Source: Lysobacterales bacterium (lineage in GTDB: Bacteria; Pseudomonadota; Gammaproteobacteria; Xanthomonadales; Rhodanobacteraceae). Taken from it: DNA of 64,000 nucleotides. Every line of letters starts with the position of its first letter. The stretch's first letter is position 1. The DNA lies in contig JAFKNA010000013.1 in the NCBI GenBank assembly GCA_017305135.1, forward strand, positions 48,135-112,134, in the 5' to 3' direction. A program made the translations under genes and the position numbers. Shown piece after piece: positions 23,442 to 32,741 of the stretch. The notes beneath the pieces are model-generated. The model worked only from the letters and a program-made list of their open reading frames with translations, had not been told where the DNA came from and made no database searches.

Positions 23442-23992
23442 CGCGGCGCCGCCTTTCTCCCTTCTCCCCTCGCGGGAGAGGGGCCGGGGGAGAGGGGGCG
23501 CGTGCCGCCGAGCGCCTGCACGAAGCGCTCGCGGTCCAGCGGCGACACCAGTGCGGTGCGCCCGTCCGAGCGCAGCACCACCAGGCTGGACAGGTCGGTC
23601 ACCCAGGCCCGGCAGGTGCCGTATTTCCGGGTGCGGAACCATCCGGTGACGCCGAAGAAGCCGCCATTGCCGAAGAGGCGCCACGCGCCCCTGAAGGCGT
23701 CGTCGTCCGCCAGCGCCTCTGCGCCGCGTGTCGCGATGCGCTTGCGGCCGACCGGGCGCAGCACGTAGACGCCGTTGCCTTCCAGCGCGTAGCCGGTGGT
23801 CCGGAACGCCGTGCCGAAGACCAGCATGCCGACCGGAACCACGTACATGGCCCATACCAGCAGGAAGTCGTTCCCGGCTTTTAAGATGCCGGCGGCCATC
23901 ACGGCCAGGAGCAGCAGGCAGGTGCCGATCGTGATCCAGCGCACGATGCCGCCGAGCCGCGCCTCGAACACCCCGGAGCCGGCGGGATCCAT
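23438..23992 (-). CDS. Bacterial PH-like membrane protein within the gsp operon
   Basis: A 184-residue protein with two N-terminal membrane helices ('[20 protein letters not shown]', '[17 protein letters not shown]'), then a beta-rich PH-like domain ('[19 protein letters not shown]', '[17 protein letters not shown]') ending near '[14 protein letters not shown]'. It overlaps both gspD (TGATG) and gspE (ATGA), so it is made with the secretion machinery, but its role there is unknown. The last ~18 residues ([13 protein letters not shown]...) are encoded by a common dispersed repeat, suggesting the original C-terminus was extended by repeat insertion. Confidence 0.7.
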   Translation of the reverse strand: MDPAGSGVFEARLGGIVRWITIGTCLLLLAVMAAGILKAGNDFLLVWAMYVVPVGMLVFGTAFRTTGYALEGNGVYVLRPVGRKRIATRGAEALADDDAFRGAWRLFGNGGFFGVTGWFRTRKYGTCRAWVTDLSSLVVLRSDGRTALVSPLDRERFVQALGGTRPLSPGPSPARGEGRKAAPR

Positions 23993-26067
23993 CAGCGGCG
24001 GGCCGCCGGGGGCGGCGACGACTGCACCGGCACCGGCGGCACACCGGGCTTGCCGTCGAGCGTCGGGCTGGCGAGGAAATCGTGCACCTCCGGCATCAGC
24101 GGCCGCTCGGCGCGCGGCGTCAGCGGCCATGCCTGCTGGCGCATCTGCAGCTGCTCGGTGCGCATGTAGTTGTATTTCTCGTTGGACACCGCCGCCTCGG
24201 AGAACTCGTCGCGCAGGATCTTCGGGTGCAGGAACACCATGAGATCGCTCTTCCTGCGGTCGTTGGTGCGGTAGCGGAACAGGTTGCCGAGGATCGGGAT
24301 GTCGCCCAGCGCCGGCACCTTCTGCACGTTGTCCTTGAGCTGGTTGTCGATGAGGCCGCCGAGCACCAGCAGCGAATCGTCCTTGACCAGCACGCTGGTG
24401 GTGAGCTCGCGCTTGTAGGTGATGAGGTCGACCGCACCCGACACCGGCGGCGCCAGCGAGGACACCTCCTGGTGGATGTTGAGGCGCACCGAATCGCCCT
24501 CGTTGATCTGTGGCGTGACCTTGAGCACGAGGCCCACGTCCTTGCGCTCGATGGTCTGGAAGGGATTGCCGATGCCGCTGCCGACATTCGGATTGGCGCT
24601 GGTACTGGTTGTGTACTGGCCGGTCAGGAACGGCACTTCCTGCGCCACCTTGATCTCCGCCTCCTGGTTGTCGAGGGTGAGGATCGAGGGCGTGGAGAGG
24701 ATGTTGGAGGTGCCGTCCCCGCGCAGCGCCGTCACCAGCGCGCCGAGCCGGAAGATGGTGCGGTCGCCGATCGTGACCGTGCCGTCGATATAGCCGAGGT
24801 TGAGGCCGTTGCCGACGCCGAGCGGGTTGATGGCGGCGCCGAGGATGTTGCTGCCGTCGTTGCCAAAGTTGGTGCCGCCGATGATGGTGTGGGTGGGATC
24901 GTCCTTCAGCGGCACCTGCCACTGCACGCCGATCTCGCTGGCGGTCTGGTCGGAGACCTCGGCGATCACCGCTTCGATCAGCACCTGGTTGCGGCGGATG
25001 TCGAGCTGGCGCACGACCTCGGCCAGCGAGCGGAAGATCGCCGGCGGCGCGCTGATGACCAGCGAATTGGTTTCCGCGTGGGCCTGGATGGTGGCCGGCG
25101 AGGCGCTGCCACCGGGGCCGCCTTCGCTGGCTTTGGCCGCAGTCGGTGGCGCGATGCCGGTGAGCGTGGCGGCCACGCCCTGCAGGATCGGCACGAGGTC
25201 GGTGGCGCTGGCGTAGCGCAGGTACACCACCTGCGTATCGCCACCGGCACCGCTCGGCGAATCGAGATGCGCGATCAGGGCGCGCATGCGCAGGCGCGCA
25301 TTCTTCGCACCGGAGAGCAGCACCGAGTTGGTGCGCGTGTCGGCGAACACCCGTGCCGCTTCGCCATTTGCTTGCGCCGCCTTGTCCTCGCCGAGCGCGG
25401 TCAGCGTGCGCGCCATCTCGGCGGCGTTCGCGTGGATCAGCGGAATCACCTCGACCTGCGCGTCGGACGCCGTGTCGATGCGCTCGATGATGCGCGCCAG
25501 CCGTTCGACGTTGCCGGCGCGGTCGGAGATCAGCAGCGAGTTGGACGAGCCGTGCGCGACCAGCTGGCCGCCCTGCGGCATCAGCGGGCGCAGGATCGGC
25601 ACCAGGTCCGCCGCGGCGACGTGGCGCACCGGGATCACCTGGGTGACGATTTCCTCGGCATTGCGCGTGGCGGCGTTACCGATCGCGCCGCCACCGTCCT
25701 GCTGCGCCGCGGCTTCCGGCTCGATGCGCACCATGCTGCCCGACTCGATCGCGGCATAGCCGTGCACGCGCAGCACCGACAGGAATACCTGGTAGAGCTC
25801 GTCGGGCAGCATCGGCCGCGCCGAGATCACCGTCACCTTGCCCTGCACGGACGGGGCGATGATGAAGTTGCGGCCAGTGATCTCGCTGACCGTCGCGATC
25901 AGCGCCTGGATGTCGGCATCCTTCATGTTGAGGGTGTGGCGGCCGTCGGCGGTCGCCGCATGCGCCGGCGCGGTTTCCGGAATCTGTGCCGACGCGGGCC
26001 ACGCGAACAGGATCGCCACGCCGAGCAGCAGGTAGGGAAAGGCTGTACGCATCGAGGCGATATCCAT
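23992..26067 (-). CDS. gspD: Type II secretion secretin GspD
   Basis: A 691-residue outer-membrane secretin. The signal peptide is '[19 protein letters not shown]'. The N0 domain starts at '[20 protein letters not shown]', followed by repeated N1-N3 domains ('[20 protein letters not shown]', '[20 protein letters not shown]'). The secretin core carries '[11 protein letters not shown]', '[20 protein letters not shown]' and '[11 protein letters not shown]...[15 protein letters not shown]'. The protein forms the gated exit pore. ATG 26067 was chosen; ATG 26052 also fits. It starts 14 bases after the gspC stop. Confidence 0.93.
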   Translation of the reverse strand: MDIASMRTAFPYLLLGVAILFAWPASAQIPETAPAHAATADGRHTLNMKDADIQALIATVSEITGRNFIIAPSVQGKVTVISARPMLPDELYQVFLSVLRVHGYAAIESGSMVRIEPEAAAQQDGGGAIGNAATRNAEEIVTQVIPVRHVAAADLVPILRPLMPQGGQLVAHGSSNSLLISDRAGNVERLARIIERIDTASDAQVEVIPLIHANAAEMARTLTALGEDKAAQANGEAARVFADTRTNSVLLSGAKNARLRMRALIAHLDSPSGAGGDTQVVYLRYASATDLVPILQGVAATLTGIAPPTAAKASEGGPGGSASPATIQAHAETNSLVISAPPAIFRSLAEVVRQLDIRRNQVLIEAVIAEVSDQTASEIGVQWQVPLKDDPTHTIIGGTNFGNDGSNILGAAINPLGVGNGLNLGYIDGTVTIGDRTIFRLGALVTALRGDGTSNILSTPSILTLDNQEAEIKVAQEVPFLTGQYTTSTSANPNVGSGIGNPFQTIERKDVGLVLKVTPQINEGDSVRLNIHQEVSSLAPPVSGAVDLITYKRELTTSVLVKDDSLLVLGGLIDNQLKDNVQKVPALGDIPILGNLFRYRTNDRRKSDLMVFLHPKILRDEFSEAAVSNEKYNYMRTEQLQMRQQAWPLTPRAERPLMPEVHDFLASPTLDGKPGVPPVPVQSSPPPAARR

Positions 26068-26081
26068 CCAGCGGAAGGGGT

Positions 26082-27035
26082 TCACTGCAGCGAGAGGGTG
26101 AGGTCGACGGGCTGGCCATTGCGTTCGACGGTGATCCGCACCGAACTGGCCGAGGCCAGTTTCGTGATCATCTGCTGGCCATGGGCGATGGAATCGATCG
26201 GCTGCCCGTCGACTTGCGTCACCAGGTCTCCCGGCTGAAGGCCCGCCTGCCGCAGCAGCCCGGCATCGGCATCGGAAACGGCGCTGACGCGCACACCACC
26301 GAGGTTGCCGCCGGCAAACACCGGTTCGATGCGCACCCGCTGCATGAGCTGGCCGGGGTTCCGCCGCGCCTCCGCGACGGCCTCGCGCAACGCGCCTGAT
26401 GCGACCGCCGGCGAGCCGACGGCGCTGCCACCGCCCGCCGCCGCGCTGCCCGCCGGGCCGGCGACGCTCGACGCGCCTCGCCCAGCCACCGGCAACGGCT
26501 GCGCCGCGCCTGACGCTTCCATGCGTTCGCGCGGCAGGGTCAGGACCTGCTCGACGCCATCCTGCATGAACACGGCGCGATCCGGATACACCGCGGCCAG
26601 GCGGACGCCCGGCTCCGCCTCCTCGTCGACCCGCAGCGCGCGTTCCCCGCCGCCTGCCCCGGCGATCACCGCGAGGCCGGCCTTGGGATCGGCCTCTGCC
26701 AGGGTGCCGCGCAGGTGGATCGAAAGGGCGACCCGGGTCCCCTCCGCGCCCCGGCTTCCGGCGATCGCAGGTGCGCTTCCGAAGAGATGCCAGCTCGCGA
26801 TCGAACGCGCCGGCGCCGCGGCTGGCGCACCTTCGGAATGGCTCGCCTGTGCGGTATCGAGGCGCGGAGCCAGGAAGAAGCCGGCCAGCATGCGCGCCAG
26901 CAGCCACGCGGCAAGCGCGCCCAGCAGGGCGCACAGCAGCCACGGCAGGCGTTCCGCCACGCGCCCCCGCCCGATCGCAAACCCCCGCCACGCCATGCGA
27001 AACACCGCCCACCAGAAGACGCGCAAGGGTAGCAA
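26082..27035 (-). CDS. gspC: Type II secretion protein GspC with PDZ domain
   Basis: A 317-residue inner-membrane protein: a membrane helix ('WLLCALLGALAAWLLARMLA'), a homology region from 'IASWHLFGSAP' to 'LPRERMEAS', a Gly/Ala/Ser linker, and a C-terminal PDZ domain ('VRVSAVSDADAGLLRQAGLQ', 'PGDLVTQVDGQPIDS'). GspC links the inner-membrane platform to the GspD secretin. It is the first gene of the minus-strand group C-D-PH-E. The ~300 bases between its start and the divergent secreted-protein gene should hold both promoters; I see no clear operator there. Confidence 0.88.
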   Translation of the reverse strand: MLPLRVFWWAVFRMAWRGFAIGRGRVAERLPWLLCALLGALAAWLLARMLAGFFLAPRLDTAQASHSEGAPAAAPARSIASWHLFGSAPAIAGSRGAEGTRVALSIHLRGTLAEADPKAGLAVIAGAGGGERALRVDEEAEPGVRLAAVYPDRAVFMQDGVEQVLTLPRERMEASGAAQPLPVAGRGASSVAGPAGSAAAGGGSAVGSPAVASGALREAVAEARRNPGQLMQRVRIEPVFAGGNLGGVRVSAVSDADAGLLRQAGLQPGDLVTQVDGQPIDSIAHGQQMITKLASASSVRITVERNGQPVDLTLSLQ

Positions 27036-27332
27036 ATGGCGCCGCGGCTGGGGGTATGGCCTCCGGATCGGCGGCAGGCCTCACCGGCCCGCAATGACCG
27101 CTCTCCTGGATGGCTTTTGGTTCATAACGTGCCCTCGCTGCTGGCGTGCTCCAGCGGCGCCATGTCCACGCGTCCACGCGCGCTGGACGTGTCGTGGCGG
27201 CGCTCGGCAAGGGCATGTCGCCTCCCGCGCCCGGTTCGCGTATCCGGAATCGAGACAGGTGATTGCGCACGGAAATTCCTGCCGTCCGGATGCAAGCACT
27301 GCTCGACCGGATCAACCGAATGGACCATCGAC

Positions 27333-29063
27333 ATGAACAAAGCACGATTCGCCGCCACGTTCGCCTTCCTCGCGTTCGCGCACGGCGCCATGACAACCGC
27401 ACACGCCAACGACGAGGAAGGCAAGGAGGGCTCATACCTGCCAACCCCCATGGCCGAACGGGCGCGCGCCGACGACGACGCACTGGCCCCGAAACACCTC
27501 CAGAATGATGAGGTCTGGGAACTCGAACGCGCAGGGCTCGCAAGCGCCGGGCGCGATCGGGACACCCTCCAGGCGCTCGGCTTCCATCCAGACGACCCGG
27601 TCGCGCTTGGTGCCCTGCGAGAGGAAATTCGCGAGTCACACCCCGTGCAGCCGTGGGCCACGGGCGATTTCTTCCTCGATACCACCTGGGGCACTGGCGG
27701 CCATGCCCCGTATCGGTACTTCGGGCCCGCCGAAGGCATCTATCGCGGCATCCGCGCGGCAAGGCTCAGCGACGGTACGATCGTCGCGCTCGGCGCCGTG
27801 CGCCTTCCGGGCGGCGATCTGCAGGCCGCCGTGACACGGCGCAACGCTGCTGGCCAGGCACTCACATGGACCCAGGGCAATCCGGCTTTCGTCAACAACG
27901 GCTACAACCTGTTCATTCCGGGAACAGCGACCAACTACCCGCGCACCTACCAGGTGATTGATCTGAAGGCGAATGGAAATCGCTTCTATGTGCTGGCGAC
28001 TGTCGATTTGCGTCCCCCCGAGTTTGCCGACGTGTATGGCGTGGCGGTGCATTGTTTCAACGCCGATGGTTCCTGGTGCGGTGGAAAGTACGCCTGGTCG
28101 GACGGAAACCGCGTCCCGAACCACGCGGTCGCGCTCGACGTGCTGGATAACCGCCTCATCGTGCTGGGCCGCAACAGCGGCCTCGGCAACACGAGCGGCG
28201 GCTTCTGGACGATCAAGTGGGACCTCACGGCTGATGGGGGCTTTGCGAATGGAACGCTCGGCAGGTTTCCAAGCCCCAACGGCTACGATCGTTCCGAACC
28301 GGTCGACATCGCGTTCCAGCGTGATGGCAGCCCGATATTCACCAGCACCGGCAACTACTACGTGCTGTTCTCGCGCAAGTGGTCGGCCGACGCCAGCAGC
28401 GACGATTTCGACCCCTGCCTGCTTGCCGTAAAGGTCGATCACGCGCCAGACACCTCATTTCCAGGCACCAATGGCGGCGTCCGCTGCAAGTTCTTCGATG
28501 CCGTCCCCTCGGGGCACGACAAGGCCATCGCCCTGGTGGCCGGTTCCTATTCGGTCTTCGTCCCGCCGGGCCTGTTCCAAAGCCGGCAGAAGGTGCATGT
28601 CCTCGTTGATGTACAACGCAACGGTCGCGACGGATTCGGCATCTGGGCAATGCGGGACCGCGCCGACGACACCGCGTTCGGCCCCTCCGGTCAGCGCGTA
28701 TATGCCGACACATGCACCGGCCCTTATTGCCTGGGCACCAGGGCCTACAAGGGGCTGGACCTCGCCTACCTCGGCGCTGACCTGGCAATCGCCGGTTACG
28801 ACGATCGTCGCATCCTGGCGTCAACTTACCTCAGCCCGATGCTCGCCCGGATCGATATCGGCAACGGAGACCTGCTGCAATACCGGGTGGTTGACAGCGG
28901 TTACGACGACGGGCAGTTCAACAGTCTGGTCGTGCGCGACAGCCAACGTGTGGTCGGCATCGGCGAAGCCGTCGATTCCGATGTTGCTGCGCCGGCCGCG
29001 CGCACCCAGATCATGATCGGCCTGACCAGCGACGACACGATCTACAAGAACGGTTTCGATTGA
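27333..29063 (+). CDS. Secreted protein of unknown function with C-terminal NGFD motif
   Basis: A 576-residue protein. The signal peptide is 'FAATFAFLAFAHGAMTTAHA'. The body is beta-rich with repeating blade-like units ('RLSDGTIVALGAVRLPGGDL', 'DVLDNRLIVLGRNSG', 'DLAYLGADLAIAGYDDRRI'), suggesting a propeller. It ends in 'TSDDTIYKNGFD', a C-terminal pattern (DxIxxNGF[DE]) that I associate with secreted proteins of Xanthomonadales and that may be a sorting tag. It is divergent from gspC, so it might be a type II secretion substrate, but this is inference. The ATG at 27333 gives the signal peptide; the upstream open frame is spurious. Confidence 0.7.
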   Translation: MNKARFAATFAFLAFAHGAMTTAHANDEEGKEGSYLPTPMAERARADDDALAPKHLQNDEVWELERAGLASAGRDRDTLQALGFHPDDPVALGALREEIRESHPVQPWATGDFFLDTTWGTGGHAPYRYFGPAEGIYRGIRAARLSDGTIVALGAVRLPGGDLQAAVTRRNAAGQALTWTQGNPAFVNNGYNLFIPGTATNYPRTYQVIDLKANGNRFYVLATVDLRPPEFADVYGVAVHCFNADGSWCGGKYAWSDGNRVPNHAVALDVLDNRLIVLGRNSGLGNTSGGFWTIKWDLTADGGFANGTLGRFPSPNGYDRSEPVDIAFQRDGSPIFTSTGNYYVLFSRKWSADASSDDFDPCLLAVKVDHAPDTSFPGTNGGVRCKFFDAVPSGHDKAIALVAGSYSVFVPPGLFQSRQKVHVLVDVQRNGRDGFGIWAMRDRADDTAFGPSGQRVYADTCTGPYCLGTRAYKGLDLAYLGADLAIAGYDDRRILASTYLSPMLARIDIGNGDLLQYRVVDSGYDDGQFNSLVVRDSQRVVGIGEAVDSDVAAPAARTQIMIGLTSDDTIYKNGFD

Positions 29064-29202
29064 CACGCCGGACGCTCAGGCAGGAGTCCGCCTGAACTCG
29101 CGCACCTCGCTCCGAGGTGAGGTGCGCGGTTCACTTCACACTCCATAACGACCTCGATCACGTTCCGCGAGATTCCGGTTGCGACGGCTAAAAGGGCCGG
29201 CT

Positions 29203-29787
29203 ATGGTCGCAAACATGGCCGTCTCGGGGAGCGCCAGCGTAGACACCCTCCTGCAGCGCTGGCGCGACGGCGATCCGGAAGCGCTGGACCGGCTGCTGCC
29301 GCTCGTATACGCGGACCTGCGGCGGATGGCGAGCCGGGTGCTGCGTTCCACGCCCGGGCATCTCACCCTGCAGACAACGGCGCTCGTGCACGAGGTCTGG
29401 CTGCGCCTGCTCGGGCGTGAGCCGGCGGCTTTCGAAAGCGAGGCGCATCTCCTCAATGCCTCCGCGCGCATGATGCGACAGATCCTGGTCAGCCGCGCAC
29501 GCAAGGCTTCCGCGGAAAAGCGCGGCGGGCGCTGGCGCCGCGACGAGTTCGCCGACGCGCTGGACTTGCCGATTCCGGACGACACGGACCTCCTCGCCCT
29601 CGACCAGGCGCTGACCGATCTGGAATCGGTGCACGAACGCATGGCACAGGTGGTGCAGCTGCGCTATTTCGTCGGCCTCGAACTCTCCGAGGCAGCGAGT
29701 GCCCTGGCGATCAGCGAGCGCACCGCGCAGCGCGACTGGGTGACGGCGCGGAGCTGGCTGCGCAGCCGGTTGGAGGGCGCCGTGTAA
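29203..29787 (+). CDS. ECF43-like sigma factor (TIGR02999 type)
   Basis: A 194-residue protein. 'LLQRWRDGDPEALDRLLPLV', 'YADLRRMASRVLR' and 'LQTTALVHEVWLRLL' form region 2, and 'ELSEAASALAISERTAQRDW' is the region 4 helix-turn-helix. ECF43 members work with a Ser/Thr kinase; in Vibrio and Xanthomonas, phosphorylation of a Thr in region 2 lets the sigma factor bind polymerase. A candidate Thr lies in 'QTTALVHE'. The kinase gene follows 33 bases downstream. The ATG at 29203 was preferred to an upstream TTG. Confidence 0.85.
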   Translation: MVANMAVSGSASVDTLLQRWRDGDPEALDRLLPLVYADLRRMASRVLRSTPGHLTLQTTALVHEVWLRLLGREPAAFESEAHLLNASARMMRQILVSRARKASAEKRGGRWRRDEFADALDLPIPDDTDLLALDQALTDLESVHERMAQVVQLRYFVGLELSEAASALAISERTAQRDWVTARSWLRSRLEGAV

Positions 29788-29820
29788 TCCCGCCGGCGCG
29801 GCGTTGCGGAGTTCTCCCTG

Positions 29821-32667
29821 GTGAGTCGAGGATGGGCGGCAATGGACGATCGTGAACGCGCGGCACTGCGCCTCCTGCGCGAGGCCATGGACAGCGACCC
29901 CGCGCAGCGCCTGGCGTTCGTGCGCCTGCACTGCGCGAGCGATGCGGAGCTTGAAGCGCGCGTCATGGCCCTGCTCTGCGACGCCGACGCCATCGACACC
30001 GAGGACGCGGCGGGTGCGGACGCCCTCCCGGATGAGCCCGCCGATCCGCTCGTCGGGCAGGCGCTGGGTGCGTTCCGCGTCATCGAGCGCATCGGCCGTG
30101 GCGGCATGGGCGTGGTGTACCGGGGCGAACGCGAGGGCGCTGACTTCAGCCAGGAGGTCGCGCTCAAGCTGATCCGGCGCGGCTTCGATTTCGACGACAT
30201 CCGCATGCGCTTCCTGCGCGAGCGGCGCATCCTCGCCCGACTGGACCATCCGAACCTGGCGCGCTTCATCGACGGCGGCGTGGCGCCCGACGGGCGACCC
30301 TGGTTCGCGCTGGAGTTCGTGCGGGGAGAGCCCATCAGCGCCTGGTGCGATGCGCGCAGGCTCGGCTTGCGCGCGCGGGTGCGCCTGTTCCTCGACGTCT
30401 GCGCCGCGGTGCAGCACGCCCATGGGCAACTGGTGGTGCATCGCGACCTCAAGCCCGGCAACATCCTGGTCGATGCGGACGGCCACGTGCGCCTGCTCGA
30501 CTTCGGCATCGCGCGCCTGCTCGCCGACGAGGAGACCGCCGCCACCACCGTGCTCGGCGGGCGCAGCGCCTACACGCCCGAATACGCCGCGCCGGAACAG
30601 TTCGGCGGCGCGCCCGCCGGGGTCGCCACCGACGTCTACGCGCTCGGCGTGGTGCTGTACGAACTGGTGACCGGCGTGCTGCCGTACGAACTCGAGCGGC
30701 ACGATGCGGCCGCCACCGAGCGCACCATCCGCGAGCGCCCTCCACAGGCGCCGATCCAGGCGATCACGCGCGGCGGCCAGCAGCGCGGCGCCGAGCGGCT
30801 GGAGTCCCGCGGGCGCAGCCTGCGCGCGTTCCGCAGCGACGTGCGCGGCGACCTCAGCCGCATCCTCCACAAGGCGCTGGCCAAGGAACCGGCGCAGCGC
30901 TACGGCAGCGTACAGGCCTTCGCCGACGACCTCGCGCGCTGGCGCGCCGGGGCGCCGGTGCAGGTGTCGGGCAACGCCTTTGGATACCGAATGCGCAAGT
31001 TCGTGGGGCGCAACAGTGCGGCGGTGGCGATATCCGCGGCGCTCGCGTGTTTGCTGGTGCTCACGACAGCGTTTGCCGTGCAACGTGCCGTGCGGGAGTA
31101 CGAACAGCGCACACGCGCCGAATCGATGTTGACGTTTCTGCGCGATATTTTCAGGGATAACGATCCGGACATCACTGAAGGTGAGGCACTTACCGCTGCC
31201 CAGTTGCTGGACAACGCGGCCCTCCGCCTGACGGATCACTTCCGTGGCGATACGCTGCTCGAAGCCCGGTTGGCGGGCGAGCTGGGCGCGGTATACAGCG
31301 GGTTGACGCTGTTCCAGAAGGCGGCTCCTCTGCTGGAACGCTCCTTGGCCGCATTCCGAGAGATGGGCGCCGTCGGCACCCGAGAGTATTACGCGGTCAC
31401 CCGCCACCTCGGGGAGGCCTACAACGAGCTGTACCGGTACGGCGATACACTGGCCCTGGTGGATGACGGACTCGTCCACTTGGACTCTTTGTCGGGAACA
31501 GAACGCGACGGCATCGAGTCCGACCTGCTGTCATTGCGCGGCACGGCTCTTTATCGCCTCGGACGCATAGATGAAGCCGAGGCCGCGCACGGCCAAGCGA
31601 TCGAGTTGGGTGCCCGCAGTGAGCGGAGCAAGCATGAGCTCGCAGAGCTCTACATAGAGCTCGGTTACGTGTTGCTCGATGGCGGGAATGCCGCCAGTGC
31701 AATGGATGCGTTTCGCAGCAGCGAGGAGTTGCTTGCAACGCCGGGCACGGGAAGCCGGCTGCAGATGCTGGTCAGTCGCTACGCTGTGGCCGCCGCATAT
31801 CAGCGCATGGGCGAGAGCGGCGAAGCGGTACGACGGCTGGTGCCGCTCCTTGCGGAGTTTGAGCAGCTGGTCGGCATCGCCTCACCCAGGACGATGATCA
31901 CCCGCAGCCAGTTGGCTCAGGCGTTTGCTGCGGATGGCCGCTATCCCGAAGCACTGGATGTGATCGAGATCAATTTGCAGGCGGCATCGCGGGAAGGCGC
32001 AGGCACCGAGCGCGACCGCATGGAGATTGGCCTGGTCAAGGCAAAGCTCGCCACGCAGGCACTGCGCCTGGAGGTCGCGCGACCGCTGGTGGAGAAAGGG
32101 GGTGCGTATATCGCCGCTTCGATGAGCGATCCATCCTACTCGCGAAGCCGCCTCAGCTGGTCAGTCGGCGAGTTCTGGTTGCAGGCAGGTGACTGCGCGC
32201 GGGCCATGCCGGCGCTCGAAATGGCACTTGCGGATGCTTACGCCAGCAGCAGGGAGCGAAGCAATCACGCTGCGGCTGAAGCGCTCGACAGCATCGGGCG
32301 ATGCCAGTTCACGAGTGGTGACGCGAGCCGCGCCCGTGCCACGCTGGACGAGGCCGTTTCCATGTTTACGACGGTGCTGGGGGAACACCATCGACGCACC
32401 CTCCGCAGCCGCATTCACCGCGCCTGGATCGAAGCAAAACTCAATGGGAGCAGCGGCGGCCTCGCCGCGCTCAGACCAGCGCTGGTCGAGGCGCTGGGAT
32501 CCGAGGACAAGATGCAGGTATGGCAGCTGGACCTGATGATCGACGAGATCGGCGCTGATGTCGCCGACCTCGATCACCCGAGGCGCGTGGCGCGAGCGAG
32601 GGCGGCACTGCGAGAACTGAGTGGGGCGCCACACCCGCCGCTTGCCGGGCTCAGCAGCTTCTCGTGA
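29821..32667 (+). CDS. Transmembrane Ser/Thr protein kinase with TPR sensor region
   Basis: A 948-residue protein. The cytoplasmic kinase domain (about 80-345) has the Gly loop 'ERIGRGGMGVVYRG', the catalytic 'VVHRDLKPGNILV', 'LLDFGIAR' and 'YTPEYAAPEQFGG'. One membrane helix near 400-420 ('AVAISAALACLLVLTTAFAV') is followed by a ~500-residue helical repeat region of TPR type, probably periplasmic. Paired with the ECF43-like sigma gene just upstream, it is the likely activating kinase. The start could be GTG 29821 or ATG 29842. Confidence 0.9.
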   Translation: MSRGWAAMDDRERAALRLLREAMDSDPAQRLAFVRLHCASDAELEARVMALLCDADAIDTEDAAGADALPDEPADPLVGQALGAFRVIERIGRGGMGVVYRGEREGADFSQEVALKLIRRGFDFDDIRMRFLRERRILARLDHPNLARFIDGGVAPDGRPWFALEFVRGEPISAWCDARRLGLRARVRLFLDVCAAVQHAHGQLVVHRDLKPGNILVDADGHVRLLDFGIARLLADEETAATTVLGGRSAYTPEYAAPEQFGGAPAGVATDVYALGVVLYELVTGVLPYELERHDAAATERTIRERPPQAPIQAITRGGQQRGAERLESRGRSLRAFRSDVRGDLSRILHKALAKEPAQRYGSVQAFADDLARWRAGAPVQVSGNAFGYRMRKFVGRNSAAVAISAALACLLVLTTAFAVQRAVREYEQRTRAESMLTFLRDIFRDNDPDITEGEALTAAQLLDNAALRLTDHFRGDTLLEARLAGELGAVYSGLTLFQKAAPLLERSLAAFREMGAVGTREYYAVTRHLGEAYNELYRYGDTLALVDDGLVHLDSLSGTERDGIESDLLSLRGTALYRLGRIDEAEAAHGQAIELGARSERSKHELAELYIELGYVLLDGGNAASAMDAFRSSEELLATPGTGSRLQMLVSRYAVAAAYQRMGESGEAVRRLVPLLAEFEQLVGIASPRTMITRSQLAQAFAADGRYPEALDVIEINLQAASREGAGTERDRMEIGLVKAKLATQALRLEVARPLVEKGGAYIAASMSDPSYSRSRLSWSVGEFWLQAGDCARAMPALEMALADAYASSRERSNHAAAEALDSIGRCQFTSGDASRARATLDEAVSMFTTVLGEHHRRTLRSRIHRAWIEAKLNGSSGGLAALRPALVEALGSEDKMQVWQLDLMIDEIGADVADLDHPRRVARARAALRELSGAPHPPLAGLSSFS

Positions 32668-32741
32668 GTGAGGCGGATCGCGGTCGCTGCGCCTGCGAGC
32701 GCAATGGACTGCGCTCGATCCTGCCGATGGCGGCGGTGTGC

